This document shows positions 12,056 through 22,978 of a DNA stretch of 64,000 nucleotides, piece after piece (positions within the stretch are counted from its first letter, which is position 1; every line of letters starts with the position of its first letter). Under the pieces are notes generated by a model. That model was not told the DNA's origin and searched no databases. It was given only the letters and a program-made list of their open reading frames with translations. Location of the stretch: assembly GCF_023898315.1 (NCBI RefSeq), contig NC_064614.1, positions 495,396,109 to 495,460,108 of the forward strand, written 5' to 3'. The position numbers were made by a program, and so were the translations under genes. This stretch comes from Schistocerca nitens. Its lineage: Eukaryota; Arthropoda; Insecta; Orthoptera; Acrididae.

Positions 12056-12300
12056 GGTGCTTACATACATTACATAATAAATCTTTGACACTTATTGTGA
12101 AACCAAACTGTAATTTTGCAGTTAATATAACACCGTAGTAACCTCTGACTGCATAAGGAACACGTGTAACATCCTTCTGCGGACTTGGGTAGATAAGACA
12201 AAAATAAAATAAAATAAATAAAATTAACAACCAGGTTGCGAACACGGGGCGCAAAAAGCGAAGCCTGCAACGCTAACCACTGGGCCACGATTTCGACTGA
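12056..12300 (-). mobile_element. Possible tRNA-headed SINE, family 4
   Basis: Reverse-complemented, it starts tggcccagtggttagcgttg and continues to ccccgtgttcgcaacctgg, then an attttatttt-type low-complexity spacer and an unrelated body of about 150 bp. The first 60 bases match the arrangement at 11404-11575. No target duplication was found. Confidence 0.4.
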
Positions 12301-12407
12301 GATTAGCACACACTGAAGATCTTTGAATTAAGTCAAAAATTTTTACTAATGTTTTCTCTGAAACGATCGAGTGTCTATGGAATACCCGAGACACGTGGTC
12401 GATTATT

Positions 12408-14650
12408 TTGACTCCTGTTCCACTTGAGCAGTTAAACAGAGAACCGACTCGTAGCGATAACATATTAGACCTTCTGGTGACAAACAGACCCGAACTATTT
12501 GAAACAGTTAACGCAGAACAGGGAATCAGCGATCATAAAGCGGTTACAGCATCGGTGATTTCAGCCGTAAATAGAAATATTAAAAAAATGACAAAAAGCA
12601 GATTTCAGAGTACCTGACAGCTCAACATAAAAGTTTTATCTCAAGTACAGATAATGTTGTGGATCAGTTGACAAAGTTCAAAGCCATCGTATAATATTCA
12701 TTAGATGAGTATGTGCCAAGCAAGATTGTAACAAATGGAAAAGAGCCACCGTGGTACAACAAACGAGTGCTACGGAAGCAAAGGGAACTTCACAGCAAAC
12801 GTAAACATAGCTACAGCCTTGCAGACAAACAAAAATTAAACGAAGCGAAATGTAGTGTGAGGAGGGCTATGCGAGAGGCATTCGACTAATTCGAAAGTAA
12901 AGTTCTATGTACTGACTTGGCAAAAAATCCTAAGAATTTTTGGCCTTATGTCAAAGCGGTAGGTGGATCAAAACAAAACGTCCGGAAAATCCGTGACCAA
13001 AATGGTCTTGAAACAGAGAATGACAGGCTAAAGGCCGATATACTAAATGTCTTTTTCCAAAGCTGTTTCACAGAGGAAGACTGCACTGTAGTTCTTTCTC
13101 TAGATTGTCGCACAGATGACAAAATGATAAATATCGAAATAGAAAAAAGAATTAAAATCGCTCAAAAGAGGAAAGGCCGCTGGACCTGATGGGATACCAG
13201 TTCGATTTTACACAGAGTACACAAAGAAACTTGGCCCCCCATCTTGCAGCGGTGTACCGTAGGTCTGTAGAAGAGCGTAGCGTTCCAAAAGATTGGAAAA
13301 GGGCACAGGTCATCCCCGTTTCCAAGAAGGGACGTCGAACAGATGCGCAGAACTGCAGACCTACATCTCTAACGTCGATCAGTTGTAGAATTTTCGAACA
13401 CTTATTATATTCGAGTATAATGACTTTTCTGGAGACTAGAAATCTACTCTGTAGGAATCAGCACATGTTTCAGAAATGACGATCGTGTGAAACCCAGCTC
13501 GCGCTATTCGTCCACGAGACTCATTGGGCCATAGACACGGGTTCCCAGGTAGATGCCGTGTTTCTTGACTTCCATAAGGTGTTTGTTGCAGTTCCCCACA
13601 GTCGTTTAATGAACAAAGTAAGTGCACATGGGCTATCAGACCAATTGTGTTATTGGATTGAAGAGTTCCTAGATAACAGAACGCAGCATGTCATTCTCAA
13701 TGGAGAGAAGTCTTCCGAGGTAAGAGTGATTTCAGGTGTGCCGCAGGGGAATGTCGTAGGACCGTTGCTATTCACAATATATATAAATGACATTGTGGAT
13801 AACATCGGAAGTTCACTGAGGCTTTTTGCGGATGGTGCTGTAGTATATCGAGAGGCTGCAACAATGGAAAATTTTAGTGAAATGCAGGAGGATCTGCAAC
13901 GAATTGACGCATGGTGCGGGGAATAGCAATTGAATCTCAATGTAGACAAGTGTAATGTGCTGCGAATACACAGAAAGAAAGATCTTTTATCATTTAGCTA
14001 CAATATAGCAGGGCAGCAACTGGAAGCAGTTAATTCCATAAATTATCTGGGAGTAGGCATTAGGAGTGATCTAAAATGGAATGACCATATAAAATTAATC
14101 GTCGGTAAAGCAGATGACAGACCGAGATTCATTGGAAGAATCCTAAGGAAATGCAGTCCGAAAACAAAGGAAGTAGGTTACAGTACACTTGTTCACCCAC
14201 TGCTTCAGTACTGCTCGCCGGTGTGGGATCCGTACCAGATAGGGTTGATAGAAGAGACAGAGAAGATCCTACGGAGAGCAGCGCGCTTCGTTACAGGTTC
14301 ATTTAGTAATCGCGAAATTGTTACGGAGATGATGGATTGACTTCAGTGGAAGACTCTGCAAGGGAGACGCTCAATAGCTCCTTAAGGGCTTTTGTTGAAG
14401 TTTCGAAAACATACCTTCACCGAGGAGTCAAGCAGTATATTTCTCCCTCCTACGTATATCACCCGAAGAGCCCATGAGGATAAAATAAGAGAGATTAGAG
14501 CCCACACAGATGCAAACGGACAATCTTTCTTTCCACGAACAATACGAGACTAGAATAGAGGGGAGAACCGATAGAGGTACTCAAGGTACCCTCCGCCACA
14601 CACTGTCAGGTGGCTCGCGGAGTATGGATGTAGATGTAGATGTTGAAACA
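12408..14650 (+). mobile_element. 5'-truncated Jockey/CR1-type LINE, degenerate
   Basis: The element begins in the C-terminal end of the endonuclease (SDHKAV near 12530), passes through the linker NPKNFWPYVKAVGGSKQ (12925), and then gives reverse transcriptase blocks: VPKDWKRAQVIPVSKKGRR (13285), DFHKVFVAVPHSRL (13570), SGVPQGNVVGPLLFTIYIND (13733) and LRLFADGAVV (13816). The catalytic FADD box reads FADG, so one of the paired aspartates is lost. The C-terminal HPLLQYCSPVWDPYQIG (14194) follows. Several stops and frameshifts divide the frame. The 3' end has a GATGTA repeat (14623-14643). The family normally encodes endonuclease and reverse transcriptase for target-primed reverse transcription. 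This copy is dead. Confidence 0.85.
14623..14643 (+). repeat. (GATGTA)n LINE tail
   Basis: About three units of gatgta close the LINE. The same tail, inverted, begins the LINE fragment at 43307. Confidence 0.8.
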
Positions 14651-14818
14651 GTTTCTGGGAAATCGGGTTATGGCTCTTACAGTGTTCTCCTGGTAATGAA
14701 CTCGTCATTGGAGTAAAATTAATTGGCTCCTCCTAACCTAAACTTCATTTCCGTTGTGCTGTCGACGTGCTAAAACACACCTAAGACGTGTCAAGGAGAC
14801 GTAATTCGAAGATTAACA

Positions 14819-15005
14819 AAAATGTTCAAATGTGTGTGAAATCTTATGGGACTTAACTGCTAAGATCATCAGTCCCTAAGCTTGCACACTACTTAACCTA
14901 AATTATCCTAACGACAAACACACACACCCATCCCCACGGGAGAGTTCGAACCTCCGTCGGGACCAGCCGCACTGTCCATGACTGCAGCGCCTAAGACCGC
15001 TCGGT
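14819..15005 (-). mobile_element. tRNA-headed SINE, family 1
   Basis: On the minus strand it runs from cgagcggtcttaggcgc through ggaggttcgaactctcccg to the ttagcagttaagtcccataag tail. Near-perfect 10-bp direct repeats flank it: aagattaaca at 14809-14818 and aagattgaca at 15006-15015. It lies about 170 bp past the LINE tail. Confidence 0.85.
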
Positions 15006-15015
15006 AAGATTGACA

Positions 15016-16849
15016 GGAGCATTGTGTATACCACCAGTAAAATCACTGTTAGGGATCTGGGGAATGTATCATGGCGATATAATCTTCACGTGCAGACCTG
15101 CATATTACTGATTGCTAGGCGGAGGGTTCAAGATTCAGGTGAAGTTCAATTACTGAGCTGGGCAACGGTTATTTGACAAGGAGAATGGGACAATAAGGAT
15201 ACCGGCTGTCATGTTTACAAACTGTACCCAGACAACTGACAAAGAAACAAACTGCAGTACACAAACCGGAGTAAAAACATGACCCTTTTCATAATGGGGC
15301 ATGAATCGTACCAAACAAAAAATGACGAAAGACGTTAGACAAGAATGAATGTGCAGAAATCGGCACACTAGGTAATGTGTTTGCTGTGTCGCCTAAAGGG
15401 TCACACTAGGGGCAACAAAGCTGCAAATGTAGACTCTCTGTATGAATCAAGCTTGATTACTGCTAACTATAAATGACGTTGCTAACTAAAAATTCATACG
15501 TAACTGCTAACATTCAGGAAGAAAAGAGTGTAAATATCAGAAGCGTGGAGCACGTCTGACTTCATTGTTTTATTCACAACTGTTATTTTTTCAGCAACTG
15601 CAGTATATATTTCAGAATAAAATTAAGTCGTTAGTTGCACAGATCGTTTTATTTCTGTTTACCAGTTGCAACAAATCAAACTGTCGTCTTCAGAAAGAGA
15701 TATTATAAAATATTAGACCTTGCCCACATTTATGTAAAGTATAAGAAACGTATTAAAGTTACTTAGTATTGGTTTAGCAAATGTCATTATCTTCTTCACA
15801 GAAGCATACTGCCGTGGTATGTCCAAAACTGTGTATATTGTATGTAATTATTGTAATTATTGGAAACACGTGTTTAATAGTTGTTTGTATTTCCTTCTAT
15901 ATCTTGTATAACTGCCTCTAATTTGATTCGATATACTAAATATTGTTAGCATTGGCATACCGTGTATCGATGATTATGTTTATAAAGTATTAGTGGCAAT
16001 GTACATCCGGTTTACGATCTTTCATTCTTAACCAGCATCAGCGTGGCAGCGCCATCTAATGAGGTTAATCTGAATTAGGCGTCAGTACTAGCACACGACG
16101 CTGTGGTACATTATGCTAACTACTAAAGCCCCATCTTATTCTATAATTTGCTCCTGTGGACGTGTACGCTTTATGCAGGTCTTAGAGTCACTCACGTCCA
16201 TCTAGAAAGGCAAGTCCTTATCATAAGGCTTCGGCAATATGATTGCATTTCTGAGTGTCCGATCATTGGTCAATTCTTTTATCCGTTTTTACTATTTTAT
16301 ATTTCTAGTATTTACTGAGTTTAACGAAGGCGATGTTGGCCTGATGTACTCGACGATACCCTTTAGCTACACTGTCTAAAGGATCATCCTAAGAAATATA
16401 AAATTAAGGTATTTGCTCTTTTAGTATTTGATCTGTTTATACATGCTTTTAGGTTATCCATGTCTGCACAACGCGATCGCGATCCTTAAATAGACGCATT
16501 TGTTCTCTGCTTTCTATGTAGATCAGCCTGAAGATGCCAAATAAGGTGAAACGCGTAGCTGATAAATAAAAAAACTAAAATTGCAACCAAGACTGTATTT
16601 CAGCTAATACTACTAAACACTGGTTTGCTGATTCATGCCACAGATGGATTGGAAGAACTTCGACAAATATTTAATTCCTTACTAGATTTCATTCTGACTG
16701 TTGTTGAACACTATAAGTATCTGTGCGATAGCGATCAAGTTATAATCTTGCTTGCATTCGTTCGGTTAGAATTATTGTTCGGAATCGATGTTTTTCTGAA
16801 AAATACTGAACAGTAGGTAACACGATCATTAGTAATTAATATACCGAAG
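15016..16849. other. Unrecognised DNA
   Basis: No coding region was recognised. Around 16520-16560 the phrase gaagatgccaaataaggtga resembles a motif common in insect MITEs, but I found no inverted partner. Confidence 0.4.
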
Positions 16850-17030
16850 ACTGCAGGTTGGTTATAGACTCACATAGCTGGGCTTAAATCCCTCCTCGAC
16901 TATCGAGAGTTATGTTTTCTTAGAATTTCCTAAATCAATTAACCCGAATATTTCGATAGTTCATTTGAAAAGCTCCCTCCCTAATGACCATGTTGTTGAT
17001 GGGACATAAACCTAATCATCCTCCCTATAT
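16850..17030 (+). mobile_element. Old fragment of SINE family 3
   Basis: It contains tttcctaaatcaattaa, catttgaaaagctc and ctaatgaccatgttgttgat followed by gggacataaacctaa. These follow the order of the SINE at 47542 (ttccctaaatcg, cctttgaaagggc, ctaatgacctcgttgtcgac, gggacgttaaacactaa). The tRNA-like head is too decayed to define. Confidence 0.6.
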
Positions 17031-17595
17031 GCGATCGACAGATCAGTTCTTAAATTGAATAGCTTCATGGCTCTGTTACATCTGTTATCTGTTTCATGAA
17101 AATGTATTACAGCGATCGCTTTGGGCATCTGTCAACCAAAACATCCATATTTCCTTTCGTTGAAAGATAATCGAAAATTAATAGATCAAATCTTTAACTT
17201 TTGCTGTCCTGCCGTCCTCATTTGAGTGTAATGTTATGTTGATAATTATCACTTTAGTTCCTTCTAATTACAACTGAATAAAACCAATTTTTCACATATG
17301 CGTTTAGCCTTCTGAATGACATTGAAAGATATACATGTTTGTGTTCATACTATTTCGTGAAGGTACTGTTGACTGAGGTTACAGGAAGCACTAGTACTTT
17401 TTGATTTTCTATGACGTAATAATAGTTTAAATTATTACTTACAAATATCGTGACTGCTGCACTACATGTTTTCTTATACCGATTTTAGAGCTGTACTTCT
17501 ACTTACTGCCATTTATACAGCACTAGCAAATAAACACTCATTTACTTCATGTCATATTTTGGATGATATTGCCAACTTCGAACCTATGTTTGCAA
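17031..17595. other. Unrecognised AT-rich DNA
   Basis: Nothing recognisable apart from short frames without support. Confidence 0.4.
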
Positions 17596-17601
17596 TATAT
17601 T

Positions 17602-17604
17602 TGT

Positions 17605-17661
<57 letters not shown>
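17602..17661. repeat. (GT)n microsatellite
   Basis: About 30 TG units with one interruption near the start. A second, shorter and interrupted GT/GC tract lies at 17721-17770. The tracts create spurious Cys-Val repeat frames. Confidence 0.95.
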
Positions 17662-17662
<1 letters not shown>

Positions 17663-17720
17663 ACGTTGTCGCCAGCTACTGAATGTTACTGCCAACTATT
17701 GAATGTATGTCTCGATATCT

Positions 17721-17770
17721 GTGTGTGTGTGCGTGTGCATGTGCGCGCGCGCGCCTTTATGTGTGTGTGT
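17721..17770. repeat. Interrupted (GT)n/(GC)n tract
   Basis: Alternating purine-pyrimidine sequence including gtgcgcgcgcgcgcc. It is separated from the longer GT tract by about 60 bp of ordinary sequence. Confidence 0.85.
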
Positions 17771-18010
17771 ATCCTACGCTTTGTGAGATTCATTTTTCTT
17801 TTACAGGTGGAGGTTTCACACGTTAACTATCTAACAAATTCATCTGATGATAGTGTTTTACATGATAGTCCTTACGTTGGTGCATAGTTCCACTACACAT
17901 TATCTATAGGAGCAGTATTTGAAATCGTAGGAGATAGTATTTAATGAAACCGTTTATTCATGGGTTTTAACTATGAAAACACACGATTAAAAATCCTGTT
18001 CATCATTATA

Positions 18011-18964
18011 CAGGGTGATTCAAAAAGAATACCACAACTTTAAAAATGTGTATTTAATGAAAGAAACATAATATAACCTTCTGTTATACATCATTACAAA
18101 GAGTATTTAAAAAGGTTTTTTTTTCACTCAAAAACAAGTTCAGAGATGTTCAATATGGCCCCCTCCAGACACTCGAGCAATATCAACCCGATACTCCAAC
18201 TCGTTCCACACTCTCTGTAGCATATCAGGCGTAATAGTTTGGATAGCTGCTGTTATTTCTCGTTTCAAATCATCAATGGTGGCTGGGAGAGGTGGCCGAA
18301 ACACCATATCCTTAACATACCCCCATAAGAAAAAATCGCAGGGGGTAAGATCAGGGCTTCTTGGAGGCCAGTGATGAAGTGCTCTGTCACGGGCTGCCTG
18401 GCGGCCGATCCATCGCCTCGGGTAGTTGACGTTCAGGTAGTTACGGACAGATGTGCCAATGTGGTGGCGCTCCATCCTGCTGAAATATGAATTGTTGTGC
18501 TTCTTGTTCGAGCTGAGGGACAGCCAATTCTCTAACATCTCCAGATACTGTAGTCCAGTTACTGCTTGCTGGATGCGTGCTACATTTTCATCACTCGTTC
18601 TCGGCCATCCAGAACTTTTCCCTTTGCACAAACATCCATTCTCTGTAAACTGTTTATACCAACGTTTAATACACCACCTATCAGGAGGTTTAACACCATA
18701 CTTCGTTCGAAATGCACGCTGAACAACTGTCGTCGATTCACTTCTGCCGTACCCAATAACACAAAAAGCTTTCTGTTGAGCGGTCGCCATCTTAGCATCA
18801 ACTGACGCTGACGCCTAGTCAACAGCGCCTCAAGCGAACAAATGTACAACTAAATGAAACTTTATAGCTCCCTTAATTCGCCGACAGATAGTGCTTAGCT
18901 CTGCCTTTTGTCGTTGCAGAGTTTTAAATTCCTAAAGTTGTGGTATTCTTTTTGAATCACCCTG
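18011..18964 (-). mobile_element. Tc1/mariner-superfamily element with intact ends
   Basis: The ends are perfect inverted repeats for 32 bp, beginning cagggtgattcaaaaagaat, and are flanked by TA on both sides (18009-18010 and 18965-18966), the target duplication of this superfamily. The total length of 954 bp is short for an autonomous mariner-like element (usually about 1.3 kb). It contains a single damaged transposase frame on the minus strand. Confidence 0.9.
18140..18790 (-). pseudogene. Internally deleted mariner-like transposase
   Basis: One open frame of 216 residues begins with MATAQQKAFCVIGYGRSEST. The N-terminal third is the helix-turn-helix DNA-binding region, with WCIKRWYKQFTENGCL near residue 40. 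The C-terminal part has WPPRSPDLTPCDFFLWGY, carrying the third catalytic acidic residue, and ends in RVSGGGHIEHL. Family members have about 330-350 residues. The middle catalytic core, with the first Asp, is missing, and the normal QQDGAPPH-like block appears shifted as FSRMERHHIG. The frame stays open only because the deletions happen to preserve it. It probably cannot catalyse transposition but could be mobilised in trans because the ends are intact. Confidence 0.85.
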
Positions 18965-18989
18965 TATTTATTGGGGTACGTGTAGGACT

Positions 18990-19290
18990 GATGTGATAAC
19001 TACTAACTACTGATCCCCAAAATATTTATCTGATAATGAAATTTATCATAAGTAATGTATTTCTTTTTCAAACCATCAACTCAATTCACAGAATGAAAAT
19101 TAGAAATAAGAATAATCTTCACAAAGATTGGAAGTCACTTACTTTTGCCCGGAAAGGTGTGCATTTTTCAGGAACAAATGTTTTCAGCAGCTTACTAGCA
19201 TGTATAAAAAGTTTAACCACTAATAAAGATCAGTTTAAGAGGAGCCTATAGAATTTATTGCTTAGTAGAATCAACTGATGTTTATTTAAG
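18990..19290 (+). mobile_element. LINE 3' coding fragment (Jockey-like)
   Basis: It encodes MKIRNKNNLHKDWKSL, then KGVHFSGTNVFSSL, then TTNKDQFKRSL. This is the C-terminal end of the ORF also present at 37277-37552 (NTKNKNDLHKDLKAL, KGVHYSGTLILSNL, VRNKDQFKRSL). The reverse transcriptase core is absent, so it is a 5'-truncated copy. Confidence 0.7.
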
Positions 19291-19589
19291 ATGCTTAAAA
19301 AGAAAGTTTTACGTATTCCCACTGCAGGTAGTCTTGGTCAAAACTAGAACATAAGATTCTAGCACTGTACGTGCGGAAACGAGTATGTATTTAGATATGG
19401 GCCGATTTATTTGCGACCAGTAATGTACAGAACTCGGTGATATAGACCGTCTTACTGCTACAATTCGTTGTGCACGTTTGAATGATTTTTAGGATACTGA
19501 TGATGACAAAAAGACTACTGTGGTTTATGCACGACAGAGCGTCAAACTATTTTCTGCGGATCAGCAACATTACCTCATCACAATCTTGC

Positions 19590-22500
19590 ATGTAGTTGTT
19601 GTGGTCTTCAGTCCTGAGACTGGTTTGATGCAGCTCTCCATGCTACCCTATCCTGTACAAGCTTCTTCATTTCCCAGTACTTACTGCAACCCACATCCTT
19701 CTGAATCTGCTTAGTGTATTCATCTCTTGGTCTCCCTCTACGATTTTTACCCTCCACGCTGCCCTCCAACGCTAAATTTGTGATCCCCTGATGCCTCAGA
19801 ACATGTCCTACTTTCCGGTCTCTTCTTTTTGTCAAGTTGTGCCACATACTCCTCTTCTCCCCAATTCTATTCAATACTTCATCATTAGTTATGTGATCTA
19901 CCCATCTAATCTTCAGCATTCTTCTGTAGCATCACATTTCGAAAGCTTCTATTCTCTTCTTGTCTAAACTAATTATCGTCCATGTTTCACTTCCATACGT
20001 GGCTACACTCCAAATACTTTCAGAAACGACTTCCTGACACTTAAATCTATACTCGATGTTAACAAATTTCTCTTCTTCAGAAACGATTTCGTGGCCATTG
20101 CCAGTCTACATTTTATATCTTCTCTACTTCGACCATCATGAGTTATTTTGCTCCCCAAAAAGCAAAACTCCTTTACTACTTTAAGTGTCTCATTTCCTAA
20201 TCTAATTCCCTTAGCATCACCTGACTTAATTCTACCACATTCCATTATCCTCGTTTTGCTTTTTGTTGGTGTTCATCCTATATCCTCCTTTCAAGACACT
20301 GTCCATTCCGTTCAACTGCTCTTCCAAGTCCTTTGCTGTCTCTGATAGAATTACTATGTCATCGGCGAACCTCAAAGTTTTTATTTCTTCTCCATGGATT
20401 TTAATACCGACTTCGAATTTTTCTTTTGTTTCCTTTACTGCTTACAGATTGAATAACATCGGGGAGAGGCTACAACCCTGTCTCACTCGCTTCCCAATCA
20501 CTGCTTCCCTTTCACGCTCCTCGACTCTTATAACTGCCATCCGGTTTCTGTACAAATTGTAAATAGCCTTTCGCTCCCTGTATTTTACCACTGCCACCTT
20601 TAGAATTTGAAAGAGAGTATCCCAGTCAACATTGTCAAAAGCTTTCTCTATGTCTACAAATGTTAGAAACGTAGGTTTGCCTTTCCTTAATATTTCTTCT
20701 AAGACAAGTCGTAAGGTCAGTATTGCGTCACGTGTTCCAACATTTCTACGGAATCCAAACTGATCTTCCCCGAGGTCGGCTTCTACCAGTTTTTCCATTC
20801 GTCTGTAAAGAATTCGCGTTAGTATTTTGCAGCTGTGACTTATTTAGCTGATAGTTCGGTAATTTTCACATCTGTCAACACCTGCTTTCTTTGGGATTGG
20901 AATTATTATATTCTTCTTGAAATCTGAGGGTATTTCACCTGTCTCATACATCTTGCTCACCAGATGGTAGGGTTTTGTCAGGACTTGCTCTCCCAAGGCC
21001 GTCAGTAGTTCTAATGGAATGTTGTCTACTCCCGGGGCCTTGTTTCGACTTAGCTCTTTCAGTGCTCTGTCAAACTCTTCACGCAGCATCGTATTTCCCA
21101 TTTCATTTTCATCTACATCCTCTTCCATTTGTATAATATTGTCCTCAAGTACATCGCCCTTGTATAGACCCTCTACATATTCCTTCCACCTTTCTGCTTT
21201 CCCTTCTTTGCTTAGAACTGGGTTTCCATCTGAGCTCTTGATATTCGTACAAGTGGTTCCCTTTTCTCCAATGGTCTCTTTAATTTTTCTGTAGGCAGTT
21301 TCTATCTTACCCCTAGTGAGATAAGCCTCTACATCCTTACATTTGTCCTCTAGCCATGCCTGCTTAGCCATTTTGCACTTCCTGTCGATCTCATTTTTGA
21401 GACGTCTGTATACCTTTTTGCCTGTTTCATTTACTGCATTTTTATATTTTCTCCTTTCATCGATTAAGTTCAATATTTCTTCTGTTACCCAAGGAGTTCT
21501 ACTAGCCCTCTTCTTTTTACCTATTTGATCCTCTGCTGCCTTCACTACTTCATCCCTCAGAGCTACCCATTCTTCTTGTACTGTACTTCTTTCCCCCATT
21601 CCTGTCAATTGTTCCCTTATGCTCTCCCTGAAACTCTGTACAACCTCTGGTTTTTTCAGTTTATCCAGGTCCCATCTCCTTAAATTCCCACCTTTTTGCA
21701 GTTTCTTCAGTTTTAATCTACAGTTCATAACCAATAGATTGTGGTCAGAGTCCACATCTGGCCCTGGAAATGTCTTACAATTAAAAACCTGGTTCCTAAA
21801 TCTCTGTCTTACCATTATATAATCTATCTGAAACCTGTCAGTATCTCCAGGCTTCTTCCATGTATACAACCTTCTTTTATGATTCTTGAACCAAGTGTTA
21901 GCTATCTTAGCATCATAATTATAAAACTTTCTGTCATAGTTTATTAACTTTGTATTATCTTGAAAAACTACTTAATGAACCAAGTGTTAGCTATGATTAA
22001 ATTATGCTCTGTGCAAAACTCTACCAGGCGGCTTCCTCTTTCATTTCTTAGCCCCAATCCATATTCACCTACTATGTTTCCTTCTCTCCCTTTTCCTACT
22101 GACGAATTCCGGTCACCCATGACTATTAAATTTTCGTCTCCCTTCACTACCTGAATAATTTCTTTTATCTCATCATACATTTCTTCAATTTCTTCATAAT
22201 CTGCAGAGCTAGTCGTCATATAAACTTGTACTACTGTAGTAGGCGTGGGCTTCATGTCTATCTTGGCCACAATAATGCGTTCACCATGCTGTTTGTAGTA
22301 GCTTACCCGCACTCCTATTTTTTTTATTCATTATTAAACCTACTCCTGCATTACCCCTATTTGTTTTGTGTTTATAATCCTGTATTCACCTGACCCAAAG
22401 TCTTGTTCCTCCTGCCACCGAACTTCACTAATTCCCACTACATCTAACTTTAACCTATCCATTTCCCTTTTTAAATTTTCTAATCTACCTGCCCGGTTAA

Positions 22501-22952
22501 GGGATCTGACGTTCTACGCTCCGATCCGTAGAACGCCAGTTTTCTTTTTCCTGATAGCGACATCCTCTTGAGTAGTCCACGCCCGGAGATCCGAATGAGG
22601 CACTATTTCACCTCCGGAAAATTTTACCCAAGAGGACGCCATCATCATTTATCCATACAGTAAAGCTACATGCCCTCGGGAAAAATTACGGCTGTAGTTT
22701 CCCCTTGCTTTCAGCCATTCGCAGTACCAGCACAGCATGGCCGTTTTGCTTAATGTTGCACGGCCAGGTCAGTCAATCATCCAGACTGTTGCCCCTGCAA
22801 CTACTGAAAAGGCTGCTGCCCCTCCTCAAGAACCACACGTTTGTCTGGCCTCTCAACAGATGCCCTCTATTGTGGTTGCACCTACGGTACGGCCATCTGT
22901 ATCGCTAAGGCACGCAAGCCTCCCCACCAACGGCAAGGTCCATAGTTCATGG
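19590..22952 (-). mobile_element. RTE-clade LINE, copy A
   Basis: Read on the minus strand it has a GC-richer 5' leader (22952 to about 22620) with gttggtggggaggcttgcg, then the endonuclease, the linker, reverse transcriptase and the C-terminal block. Visible motifs are: endonuclease VGKGREGNIVGEYGLG (near 22070); the linker NPVLSKEGKAERWKEYVEGL (21170-21230); RT LSRNKAPGVDNIPLELLTAL (21000-21060); DLGEDQFGFRRNVGTRDA (20730-20790); RQGCSLSPMLFNL (20442-20480); a FADD box near 20360; and GRPRDEYTKQIQKDVG (19690). Stops and frameshifts break the single long frame into at least five pieces. It ends in caccacaacaac, a typical short RTE tail. It lies head to head with copy B and is the most complete copy in the window. 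Confidence 0.9.
21887..21994 (-). repeat. 89-bp insertion bounded by 19-bp direct repeats in RTE copy A
   Basis: The sequence tgaaccaagtgttagctat occurs at 21887-21905 and again at 21976-21994, with 70 bp between. RTE copy B has a single occurrence of the cognate site (cagacacttggttcaagaat, near 23610) and no insert. RTE copy C contains the insert up to the second repeat and then stops at 48426. Confidence 0.85.
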
Positions 22953-22978
22953 GGAAGGAATCCTGCTTATTGCTGCAT

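Noticed and set aside
16625-16816. 63-codon frame starting MLIHATDGLEELRQIFNSLL
   Set aside because: Looks helical but is short, lies in AT-rich DNA and has no family features or splice sites that I could defend.
17466-17887. Frames with long Cys-Val repeats
   Set aside because: These are translations of the (GT)n tract.
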